Positions 1 to 6,502 of a stretch of 12,778 bases of DNA are shown piece by piece (positions within the stretch are counted from its first letter, which is position 1; each line of letters starts with the position of its first letter). The position numbers and the translations under genes are program-made. The stretch comes from an uncultured Coriobacteriaceae bacterium (GTDB lineage: Bacteria; Actinomycetota; Coriobacteriia; Coriobacteriales; Eggerthellaceae): positions 1 through 12,778 of the forward strand of contig URQU01000047.1 of assembly GCA_900550055.1 (NCBI GenBank), given 5' to 3'. The notes under the pieces were generated by a model. That model had not been told where the DNA came from. It saw only the letters and a program-made list of their open reading frames with translations, and did no database searches.

Positions 1-477
1 CTCCAATATGCCCGTTTCCTTTCGAGTCAGGGAAAGGGATCGATTGTTTGCGCAAGCCTTACGAGAGCTCGTATCAAAAGAAAGAGTTCCGCAGGTCAGC
101 ACGGTGTTGTCTTGAACAAATCGCCTGCGGGTCAGGCTTCGTATCCTGGCTGCGAGCTCTTCTAGGTGAAACGGTTTCGTCAGGTAATCGTTGGCCCCAG
201 CGTCCAAGCCGCCTACCTTATCAGCGATGTCGCATCGTGCCGATAAGATCAGCACCTTCGTGTCGTGGTCGGTTTCCCGAAGCGTTTCAAGCACCGTCAT
301 GCCGTCCGCTTCGGGAAGATTCAGGTCGAGCACGACCAGGTCGAAGGTTTCGATGGCGAGCAGGTCGATGGCCGTTTGCCCATCATGGCAGCAATCGACG
401 CTATAGGCAAGATGGCGAAGGCTGCGGGCGATTGCGTCGCACAGCGCCTTTTCGTCCTCGACAACCAAAATACGCAT
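1..477 (-). CDS. OmpR/PhoB-type DNA-binding response regulator (5' part, runs off left edge)
   Basis: On the minus strand an open frame starts with ATG at 477 and stays open for 159 codons to the window edge. It begins MRILVVEDE and has a complete receiver domain: acidic residues E7/D8/E9, probable phosphoacceptor D51 in VVLDLNLPEADG, S79 in LILSAR, and K101 in the TKPF motif typical of this family. From about residue 120 the linker continues into what should be the winged-helix DNA-binding domain; the last visible residues, SLSLTRKETGILE, match the start of the trans_reg_C domain (usually LTxxEfxlL). A GGAGGG ribosome site lies just upstream on this strand. The C-terminal half and any partner histidine kinase lie outside the window. 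The gene is divergent from the redox operon starting near 568, with only about 90 nt between them, so control of that operon is plausible but is inference. Confidence 0.93.
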   Translation of the reverse strand, partial: MRILVVEDEKALCDAIARSLRHLAYSVDCCHDGQTAIDLLAIETFDLVVLDLNLPEADGMTVLETLRETDHDTKVLILSARCDIADKVGGLDAGANDYLTKPFHLEELAARIRSLTRRRFVQDNTVLTCGTLSFDTSSRKACANNRSLSLTRKETGILE

Positions 478-500
478 ATCGGCCCTCCAGCTCATACGTT

Positions 501-526
501 TTGTTCCTTAACGCGGATTTTATAGT
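501..526 (+). promoter_or_regulatory. Possible promoter of the redox operon in the divergent intergenic region
   Basis: TATAGT at 521-526 is a good -10 match about 40 nt before the TTG start at 568. The only -35-like hexamer, TTGTTC at 501-506, sits 14 nt away, which is short, so a regulator may be needed for activity. The region 478-567 also has to hold the promoter of the divergent response regulator. This is a weak call. Confidence 0.27.
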
Positions 527-567
527 AGACATGATTACATATGCCCAAGAACGAAAGGAGCGTCAGA

Positions 568-714
568 TTGTTCAAAACAAGGAAGGCGGTATTCCAGGCG
601 ATCTTGCTGATCGTCGGGGCTGCCATGGTGGGCGTCGGCGCCCTTCGGGGCGAGGTCGACATCGTGCTCAGCAAGGCTATCAGGCTGTGTTTGGAGTGTG
701 TTGGGATTGGGTAA
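568..714 (+). CDS. CD1871A-family CxxC-motif membrane microprotein
   Basis: This is a 48-residue protein. I place the start at TTG 568 because AAAGGAG lies at 554-560, exactly 7 nt upstream. An in-frame ATG at 541 would give 57 residues but has no ribosome site. The protein has a short basic N-terminus (MFKTRKAVFQ), one hydrophobic segment at about residues 11-27, then RGEVDIVLSKAIRLCLEC and a final VGIG, so the CxxC is C41/C44, four residues from the end. This short layout with a C-terminal CLEC-(V/I)GIG is the hallmark I recall for the CD1871A family of CxxC proteins, often found beside 4Fe-4S membrane proteins. By the positive-inside rule the CxxC should face outside, at the membrane surface. 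It is the first gene of the redox operon, and its stop overlaps the start region of the next gene, which suggests translational coupling. Function is unproven; a thiol relay role is inference. Confidence 0.82.
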   Translation: MFKTRKAVFQAILLIVGAAMVGVGALRGEVDIVLSKAIRLCLECVGIG

Positions 715-1612
715 GGGAAACTTCCATGCGTCGTGGTTTTTAAGCCGTTTCCGCGGGTTTGTCCAGGCGGGTGCCGCATTGCTTTCGAATATCCACCTGC
801 CGAACCTTATCAAGGGCGGTATTCATCAGGGCGGTTCGAAAGCGGTGTGCGTACCTGGTTTGAACTGCTATTCCTGTCCAGCCGCTGCGGGTGCTTGCCC
901 TATCGGCGCCTTTCAGGCGGTGGTCGGATCTTCGAAGTTCAGCTTCTCGTATTACGTGACCGGGTTCTTGATTTTGACGGGCGTGCTGCTGGGACGTTTC
1001 GTGTGCGGTTTTTTGTGTCCGTTCGGCTGGCTGCAAGAATTGCTGCACAAGATCCCGGGCAAAAAGCTGTCCACGGGCAAGCTCAAGCCGTTGAGATACG
1101 TGAAGTACGGTGTGTTGGCGTTGACCGTAGTGCTCCTGCCCGCGGTGCTCGTGAACGACGTCGGCATGGGCGACCCGCTGTTCTGCAAGTACATCTGTCC
1201 CCAAGGCGTTCTCGAGGGTGCTATCCCGCTTTCCCTCGTCGATAGCGGCATCCGATCGGCGTTGGGGGCGTTGTTCACGTGGAAGCTTGCGGTATTGATC
1301 GCAGTAGTTGTGCTGAGCGTGCTGTTCTATCGGCCGTTTTGCAAATGGGTTTGCCCCCTTGGCGCGTTCTACGCCCTGATGAACAAGGTTTCCTTGCTGG
1401 GGATGAAGGTCGATCAGGGCAAATGCATCTCCTGCGGTACATGCGCGAGGACTTGCAAGATGGATGTCGACGTGACGGCTTCACCGGACCACGCCGAATG
1501 CATACGCTGCGGGATGTGCGTGAACGCTTGCCCCGTTGATGCCATCAGCTATCGCTTCGGCATGTGCGCGTCCTGCGGTCATCGCGCCGCGGAGGCGGAT
1601 AGGTTCGAATAA
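698..1612 (+). CDS. Polytopic 4Fe-4S membrane protein (NapH/Fer4_5-like polyferredoxin)
   Basis: This 304-residue protein (numbered from GTG 698; TTG 701 or TTG 707 are alternative starts, and 707 has better spacing from GGAG at 693-696) joins membrane helices to Fe-S motifs. Near the N-terminus are C51, C57, C60 and C67 (CYSCPAAAGACPIG). Hydrophobic segments lie at about 86-106, 136-153 and 194-212. CxxxCP pairs flank the helices: C103/C107 (CGFLCPFG), C163/C167 (CKYICPQG) and C215/C219 (CKWVCPLG), the pattern of the NapH/MauN/Fer4_5 group. Two ferredoxin motifs follow: C243, C246, C249, C253 and C268, C271, C274, C278 (the last followed by Pro), then a CASC pair at 290/293. Such proteins carry electrons through or along the membrane. 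Lying between a CxxC microprotein and a TlpA-type lipoprotein, it could take the place of CcdA/DsbD as electron donor to extracellular thiols; that role is inference. Confidence 0.9.
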   Translation: MLGLGKGNFHASWFLSRFRGFVQAGAALLSNIHLPNLIKGGIHQGGSKAVCVPGLNCYSCPAAAGACPIGAFQAVVGSSKFSFSYYVTGFLILTGVLLGRFVCGFLCPFGWLQELLHKIPGKKLSTGKLKPLRYVKYGVLALTVVLLPAVLVNDVGMGDPLFCKYICPQGVLEGAIPLSLVDSGIRSALGALFTWKLAVLIAVVVLSVLFYRPFCKWVCPLGAFYALMNKVSLLGMKVDQGKCISCGTCARTCKMDVDVTASPDHAECIRCGMCVNACPVDAISYRFGMCASCGHRAAEADRFE

Positions 1613-1643
1613 CGGATATCGATCGAAAAATGGAGGAACCAAA

Positions 1644-2627
1644 ATGAGGAAGGTCGAGAACATGAATGCGAAGTTGTTAAAGGTTTCGGCGGTGCTGGCC
1701 GCATCCCTGCTGGCGATCGGTCTTGCTGCGTGCTCCGCCGCCACCGGCGGAGACGAACGCTCGGAAGGCACATCCGATGCCGCTGCGTTGATCGAGACTC
1801 AGCCGAGCGGAGCCGATGAGGCGGCGAAGCTGTATGAGCAGCTCATGCAGAAGGAAAACGAAGTGCTTTCGGCCGATTCGCAGCTTTGGGAGAAACTGTT
1901 CCTTTCGGCAAGCAAGGAAAGCCCGATGATCGAGGATGGCAGCAACTATGGCGACTTCCTTTTAGCTACGCTTGAAGGCGCCAAGGATAAGTTCACGGCG
2001 CAGGAGCAGGAAACGCTGAAAACCGGGGCGGAGCAGATCAAGCAGATTGAGGACAAGCTTGCGGCCCTGGAGCAGGAATTTCCCGGATGCGGCAGCACGC
2101 CGAGCCAGGGCGAGAGCGTTGACGCCCAGAGCGCGGGCATGACGTCAAAAGCCGAGGGGACGGAGAAGTTTCCGAGCTTTAACGGGAAGGACCTTGACGG
2201 TAACGACGTAAGCAGCGATGAGCTGTTCTCGAACAACACCGTTACGGTTGTCAACTTCTGGTTCACTACCTGCAAGCCGTGCGTGGGCGAGCTTGGGGAA
2301 TTGGAGGCCCTTAACCAGAAGCTGGCGGACAAGGGCGGCGTGGTCGTAGGCGTCAATTCCTTTACCCTTGATGGCGACAAAGCTGCGATTTCAGAGGCGA
2401 AGAGCATCTTGGAGAAAAAGGGCGTGTCCTATAAGAACATCTGGTTCGGCTCGGATAGCGAAGCCGGCAAGTTCACTTCCAAGCTGTACTCGTATCCGAC
2501 CACCTACGTGGTCGACAGCAACGGCAACATCGTAGGGCAGCCCATCGTGGGTGCGATCACGTCCGGCGAGCAAGCGAAGAAGCTCGACGCGCTGATCGAC
2601 GAGGCGATTGCGAACAGCGGACGATAA
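1644..2627 (+). CDS. TlpA-like thioredoxin-fold lipoprotein (extracytoplasmic thiol-disulfide reductase)
   Basis: This is a 327-residue protein. ATG 1644 is the preferred start because GGAGG lies at 1632-1636, 7 nt upstream; the frame is open further upstream but without such a site. A lipoprotein signal peptide ends in LLAIGLAAC, making C30 the predicted lipidated residue. Residues 45-145 form a charged, probably alpha-helical region with coiled-coil character. After a linker, the thioredoxin-like domain (about 170-320) has the catalytic motif FWFTTCKPC (C210/C213) and the cis-proline loop SYPTTYVVD, both typical of TlpA/ResA-type reductases. A further cysteine, C149, sits in the linker. The protein should be anchored on the outer face of the membrane and reduce disulfides or related oxidised substrates there. 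It lies 31 nt downstream of the Fe-S membrane protein in the same operon, so that protein is the likely electron source (inference). The actual substrate is unknown. Confidence 0.92.
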   Translation: MRKVENMNAKLLKVSAVLAASLLAIGLAACSAATGGDERSEGTSDAAALIETQPSGADEAAKLYEQLMQKENEVLSADSQLWEKLFLSASKESPMIEDGSNYGDFLLATLEGAKDKFTAQEQETLKTGAEQIKQIEDKLAALEQEFPGCGSTPSQGESVDAQSAGMTSKAEGTEKFPSFNGKDLDGNDVSSDELFSNNTVTVVNFWFTTCKPCVGELGELEALNQKLADKGGVVVGVNSFTLDGDKAAISEAKSILEKKGVSYKNIWFGSDSEAGKFTSKLYSYPTTYVVDSNGNIVGQPIVGAITSGEQAKKLDALIDEAIANSGR

Positions 2628-2773
2628 AGCGGGGCGGTTACGCTGTGCTCGGCAAGGGTTGGCGACATGCGAGTAACGCGGGTCTTCAGGCTCGATAGCT
2701 TTCCATGTGGCACTACAGGTGAGGGGCATCCGGCCCCGACCCGCGCGGCGAAGCGCGATGCGCAAACTTGATG

Positions 2774-2807
2774 GCGGCGCCCGTATATCATGCGGGCGCC
2801 GCTTTTT
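2774..2807 (+). terminator. Rho-independent terminator after the redox operon
   Basis: A perfect 10-bp GC-rich stem (GCGGCGCCCG at 2774-2783 with CGGGCGCCGC at 2793-2802) encloses a 9-nt loop and is followed directly by five T residues (2803-2807). It lies about 150 nt after the TlpA stop and 42 nt before the epimerase start, so it separates the two units. The 145 nt between the TlpA stop and this stem contain short GC hairpins, including CGCGC/GCGCG, but no RNA family I recognise. Confidence 0.88.
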
Positions 2808-2849
2808 GCGGGTAGGATAGCAAGCGATATCGAAAGAAAGGAACCCGCC

Positions 2850-3743
2850 ATGCCCGAACCCGTTTCCCTTCGCCATAGGCGCCTGAGCGCCGCCGTCGAC
2901 CCTATGGGAGCGCAGCTGCTCAGCCTGCAACTGGATGGCCGCGAGTACCTATGGCAGGGCGACCCGCGGTTTTGGGCCAGGCGGGCGCCGGTTCTGTTCC
3001 CCATCGTGGGGTCGTTGCGCGATGGGCGTGCGGAGTCGGTGCAGGGCCCGTGCGTGATGGGGCGCCACGGCATCGCGCGCAACTACGAGCATGCTGTGGT
3101 CGACCGCGCCGCCGATGGGTCGTCGGTCACCTTCGAGCTGCGCGATTCGGCCGAGACGCGTGCCGCGTATCCGTATGACTTCAAGCTGAACATGACCTAC
3201 GCCATCACGGGCGAGGCCACGCTTTCCCAAACGTTTCGGGTGACGAACACCGGCGACGCAACGTTGCCGTTTTGCGTGGGCGGGCATCCGGCGTTCAACG
3301 TGCCCATGGGCGATGCAGTCGACGAGGCGTTCGAGGATTACGTGCTCAAGTTCGCCCGCCCCTGGAGCTGCACGTTGCCGGTGATCGGCGAAGATGGCCT
3401 TATGAGCTGGGATAACGCATTTGAGTGCCCGCAGGGTTCGGATACCGTGGCGCTCACGCATACGTCGTTCGCTCATGATGCGCTGATGTTCACGGACGTT
3501 CCCGACAGCGTGCTCACGCTGCTGGGCACGAAAAGCGGGCACGGCGTGCGCGTGGAGTTCCCGGGCTTTCCCTATATCGGTGTATGGTCCGCGGCCGACG
3601 ATGCGCCGTTCGTGGCGCTTGAACCGTGGTCGGGGCACACCACCGCCCACGACGAGGACGACGTGTTCGAGCACAAAGCCGGCATGACGCTGCTGGCCCC
3701 AGGCGAAACCAACGAGCGCACGTTCCGCCTCACGCTGTTCTAG
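2850..3743 (+). CDS. Aldose 1-epimerase family protein (LacX-like galactose mutarotase)
   Basis: This 297-residue cytoplasmic enzyme has no signal peptide. ATG 2850 follows AAAGGA (2837-2842) by 7 nt, so it is preferred over the upstream in-frame extension. The fold markers run in order: LWQGDPRFWARRAPVLFPIVG near the N-terminus, H73 in GRHGIAR, H146 in GGHPAFNVP and E258 in ALEPWSG. The two histidines and the glutamate correspond to the acid/base pair expected for mutarotases. Length and motif spelling fit the LacX-like subgroup of the aldose epimerases, whose members interconvert alpha and beta anomers of sugars; the natural sugar is not evident. No sugar kinase, transporter or isomerase lies beside it, and a terminator precedes it, so it is probably transcribed alone. 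Family confidence is high, substrate confidence low. Confidence 0.93.
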   Translation: MPEPVSLRHRRLSAAVDPMGAQLLSLQLDGREYLWQGDPRFWARRAPVLFPIVGSLRDGRAESVQGPCVMGRHGIARNYEHAVVDRAADGSSVTFELRDSAETRAAYPYDFKLNMTYAITGEATLSQTFRVTNTGDATLPFCVGGHPAFNVPMGDAVDEAFEDYVLKFARPWSCTLPVIGEDGLMSWDNAFECPQGSDTVALTHTSFAHDALMFTDVPDSVLTLLGTKSGHGVRVEFPGFPYIGVWSAADDAPFVALEPWSGHTTAHDEDDVFEHKAGMTLLAPGETNERTFRLTLF

Positions 3744-3775
3744 CTAATCCCCGCTTCAGGGTTCGATCCGCTGCT

Positions 3776-3820
3776 TGTATAAGAGACTCACGAGTATCAT
3801 ACCCATAAGCATCTTATACA
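3776..3820. repeat. 9-bp inverted repeat downstream of the epimerase gene
   Basis: TGTATAAGA at 3776-3784 is matched perfectly and in inverted orientation by TCTTATACA at 3812-3820. The spacer is 27 nt and contains a small palindrome, GTAT-C-ATAC, at 3794-3802. There is no T tract, so it is not a canonical terminator. It could be an operator for the surface-protein gene or an mRNA 3'-end hairpin. Confidence 0.5.
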
Positions 3821-3900
3821 GAGCTCATCGCGCAGCAGCGCTCCGAGTGCGGGAAAGACAGCCTCGTCGCCCTCGCATTCGCTTGCCAATCGACAAACCG

Positions 3901-3976
3901 TCCCTTCGATAAGGAAGGGAATCGCGTTCACGCAAAACCCCAGTTGGGAGTAAGGATTCGCATATGCGAACCTAGG
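3901..3976 (+). promoter_or_regulatory. Palindrome-rich leader upstream of the surface-protein gene
   Basis: The 296-nt gap 3744-4039 has no convincing gene. Its second half is structured: a 7-bp hairpin (TCCCTTC 3901-3907 with GAAGGGA 3914-3920), then ACGCAAAACCCC, then a perfect 14-bp palindrome TTCGCATATGCGAA (3957-3970) followed at once by the palindrome CCTAGG (3971-3976). The order 'AAACC, hairpin, ACGCAAA, AAGG, hairpin' loosely recalls a c-di-GMP-I (GEMM) aptamer, but the GGG before ACGCAAA and a closing 3' strand are not apparent, so I do not call it a riboswitch. An operator for a dimeric regulator is an equal alternative. Confidence 0.35.
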
Positions 3977-4039
3977 CAATGGGAAGAATGCGGCGCAAGG
4001 TGTCTCCATGGAAACCGGCTTTCGACCAAGGAGGCAGCT

Positions 4040-6031
4040 ATGCGCAAACGACACCCTGAACAACAAGCACGGCACGCGAAGGATTGCTCGCCGATCAACG
4101 GCGCGGAGCGCCGCACGGGCACCAGGATAGCCTGCGTTGGAGTGAGCGCGCTTATAGCAGGCCAGCTGTTCATGCCCGCCGCCTCGCTTGCCGCCGAGTC
4201 AGCGGATCAGGACAGCGCAGCGGGTGACGCCGCCGCGACCGCGGCACCGGCGGCCCAGGCAACGCCCGCGGCAGAAACCGCACCTGCTGCAAACGCGGCG
4301 CCCGCGCCAGCGGCGCCGGCAGCTTCCTCGCCTGCAGCCGATAGCGCTCCGGCGGGTCAGCAGGCTCAGCCCGCCGTGCCGGCTGCCGCGGCGAACGACG
4401 CTTCCGATAACGTTGCCGCGCCGGCAAACGCTGCCGCAGGGCAAAACGACCCCGCCGATAACGCTGCGGCCCTGCCGGCAGATGCCATGCAGGCTCGTGG
4501 CGTCACCGATGTGACGGAGGGCGGCGGCATCAAGGTCAACACGACCGTGGTCGATCACTATACGGACTGCGCGCTTCCGAGCAATATCACGCTCGCAAAG
4601 GGGCAGTCCTACACCTTCGACTTCCCCGATGTGGAGGGAGGCATACCTGAAGAGCCGCACAGCGTAATCACCGAGGTCAAGTACTACAGGGCCGATGTCG
4701 CCTCGGGCAGCCTTGTCGAAGTTCTGGATGAATCCATGGCTGACGTGACGGCTCGCTTCGAGCCCGTTGGCAATCACATGAGGTTGACGCTGTCCTTCAC
4801 GGGCGACGCCGCTAGCGGTTCGTATCGCCTTACGCGCAGCGATGACCTTCTGGTCAATGCGACCCTGACCTACGTCAGCACAGACTATGAGGGCGGCATC
4901 CTCATCGGCGACCCTGACAAATACTACGAACCGGGCTCGATCACCATCAACGAAACCAGGGACAACTACTACATCCGCTACAGCATCGACAGCGAGATCA
5001 CGCTCGTTGCGGCGGAAAACGAAGCCCTTGAGAACCTGAACGTCGAGAACGTGAAGACCGACTACGCACCCGGCGAGGCACCGCGTGCGACCGCGACGAT
5101 CCCTGCCGCCGATGCCGACAAGTACGAGATTGCGTATGAGTGCTGGGAGGAGATGGACGGCAGCGATCCCAGGGAGCTCACACCCGTCGCCTTCTGGTAT
5201 TCCGATCCCGCAAAGTATGCGCCGGGCATGAAGAGGATCGACGCCTTCGAAGAGGGCAAGTTCTACATGTATTCCGTCGAGCTGAGGCTCAAGGGCGACA
5301 ATACCGTGGGCGATGACTGCATGATGTACGTCAACGGCCATTGGACGCACCACATCAAGACCGTCAACGGCGTATTCGCGCCAAACGCCGACAATATGCT
5401 GTGCGAACAGCCGATCGACGAATGGCGAGCTATCGACGTTATCGAAATCAACGGTGCCACGACCAGCTTTAAGGCAGGCGATAAGCCGGTCTTTACGGCG
5501 AGCGTCCCCACGGGCTCCAACTCCCTTCCTCAGTGTGAGTTCTGGACGGGTAGCGATGGCAGCGAAGTGAACTCTCAGAAGTTCTGGGATCAGAACATTA
5601 CGAACCACATCGACGCCTTTAAGCCTGGTGTGACCTATCGCTACGGCATTTGCCTTAAGTCGGCGCGCGGCTTCTACTTCACGCCCGACACTAAGCTGAT
5701 GATCAACGGCGTGGAGTGCGGTTACCAGGTAGCGGATAGCGTATCCGATGACGATAGCGGTTGGATCTACACCCTGTGGCTCAACACCGATCTGACTTTC
5801 ACGCCGGAAGGGGTTGCACCTGCGCCGCAGCCGCAGCCTGGCGGCACCAACGGCGGCACGACCAACGTCGACGAACCCGCCAAGCCTGCAGCTGCTAAGG
5901 AAGCGGCAAAGCCCGCAACGGGCAACCTTGCCGCAACGGGCGATGACGCAGCCCTAATGGCCGCCGCCCTGGGCATTGCCGGAGCAACCGCCGCCACGGC
6001 TGTCGCCGCAGCAAGGCGCCGCAACCGCTAG
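4040..6031 (+). CDS. Sortase-anchored surface protein with Ala/Pro-rich stalk and two tandem repeats
   Basis: This is a 663-residue secreted protein. ATG 4040 follows AAGGAGG (4028-4034) by 5 nt. A long N-terminal signal peptide has a hydrophobic core around residues 29-45 and a likely cleavage near ASLAA. Residues of about 52-150 are almost wholly Ala, Pro, Asp, Gln and Asn, the composition of a stalk or wall-spanning linker. Two related repeats follow, at about 332-435 and 467-562; each runs from a hydrophobic strand through an 'F.AG..P' turn, an aromatic centre with W and FW, a 'IDAF..G..Y.Y' segment and a closing 'VNG'. The C-terminus has a Pro/Lys linker, LAATG at 630-634 (an LPxTG-like sorting signal), a hydrophobic stretch and the basic tail ARRRNR. 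It is therefore probably covalently attached to the cell wall. The binding partner is unknown; the repeats resemble extracellular Ig-like or Listeria/Clostridium-type adhesion repeats only in general layout. No sortase gene is in view. Confidence 0.88.
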   Translation: MRKRHPEQQARHAKDCSPINGAERRTGTRIACVGVSALIAGQLFMPAASLAAESADQDSAAGDAAATAAPAAQATPAAETAPAANAAPAPAAPAASSPAADSAPAGQQAQPAVPAAAANDASDNVAAPANAAAGQNDPADNAAALPADAMQARGVTDVTEGGGIKVNTTVVDHYTDCALPSNITLAKGQSYTFDFPDVEGGIPEEPHSVITEVKYYRADVASGSLVEVLDESMADVTARFEPVGNHMRLTLSFTGDAASGSYRLTRSDDLLVNATLTYVSTDYEGGILIGDPDKYYEPGSITINETRDNYYIRYSIDSEITLVAAENEALENLNVENVKTDYAPGEAPRATATIPAADADKYEIAYECWEEMDGSDPRELTPVAFWYSDPAKYAPGMKRIDAFEEGKFYMYSVELRLKGDNTVGDDCMMYVNGHWTHHIKTVNGVFAPNADNMLCEQPIDEWRAIDVIEINGATTSFKAGDKPVFTASVPTGSNSLPQCEFWTGSDGSEVNSQKFWDQNITNHIDAFKPGVTYRYGICLKSARGFYFTPDTKLMINGVECGYQVADSVSDDDSGWIYTLWLNTDLTFTPEGVAPAPQPQPGGTNGGTTNVDEPAKPAAAKEAAKPATGNLAATGDDAALMAAALGIAGATAATAVAAARRRNR

Positions 6032-6150
6032 GCATACGTTCAAGTTCGGCGTCTGCTTGCATCGCGCCCGCATCCGCTCAGGTTTCAGCTTGCCTTCCTG
6101 ATACCTGAGAGCGGCGAAACGCGATTGCAGGGTCTTCGAGTTCGCCACAA

Positions 6151-6187
6151 CCAAGCGCCGCCGCGACCACCATCGCGGCGGCGTTGG
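6151..6187 (+). other. Strong GC-rich hairpin without U tract, downstream of the surface-protein gene
   Basis: CCAAGCGCCGCCGCGA (6151-6166) pairs with TCGCGGCGGCGTTGG (6173-6187) across a 6-nt loop: 15 base pairs with one bulged G. It lies about 120 nt after the surface-protein stop. No T run follows, so it may be an mRNA 3' stabiliser or a factor-dependent terminator. The short string GGTCTTCG occurs just before it (6131-6138) and again at its end (6186-6193). The rest of 6032-6354 shows no gene. Confidence 0.5.
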
Positions 6188-6354
6188 TCTTCGGGCGGTT
6201 CACGCCATCGATTCCCCCGCCCCCAAGTGCCGCGGTTTTTGGAAATCTGCTGCGTGCTAGTTTCCGCTAAAGTGGTCAAAACCCCATATAAAACGATAAT
6301 TTCCCTCAAATCCAATGGAAATCAACCATGTGGACAGGGGGTGACACAATACAC

Positions 6355-6384
6355 TTGACGCAAACAAAGGTGTTGCGCTAAAGT
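6355..6384 (+). promoter_or_regulatory. Sigma-70-type promoter for the winged-helix regulator gene
   Basis: TTGACG (6355-6360) and TAAAGT (6379-6384) are separated by 18 nt, about 120 nt upstream of the GTG start at 6503. The -35 region forms part of ACTTGACGCAAAC (6353-6365), which recurs with one mismatch at 8954-8966. Confidence 0.6.
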
Positions 6385-6502
6385 ACCCCCTATCATTATT
6401 CGCACGCCTTGCAAGGGGCATTGCGTGCTAGGGGAGCTGTCGCGGCGTTCGGTTATGGTCTTGCGGATTCCGTCGATTATCACTATGAAAGAGGGAATTA
6501 CC

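Noticed and set aside
48..743. A 231-codon plus-strand frame over the response regulator and microprotein.
   Set aside because: It is antisense to a clear receiver domain and out of frame with the microprotein; the translation is Arg-rich without motifs.
2628..2773. Possible SRP RNA, tRNA or tmRNA between the TlpA and epimerase genes.
   Set aside because: The conserved SRP tetraloop region, a T-arm GGTTCRA sequence and the tmRNA ends are all missing.
3944..4039. An upstream extension of the surface-protein reading frame by 32 codons.
   Set aside because: It has no ribosome site and no signal-like sequence, whereas AAGGAGG sits directly before ATG 4040.
4199..5608. A 469-codon open frame on the minus strand opposite the surface-protein gene.
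   Set aside because: It is a high-GC shadow frame: the opposite plus-strand frame has a ribosome site, signal peptide, repeats and sorting signal, while this one gives an Arg/Val-rich translation with no recognisable domain.
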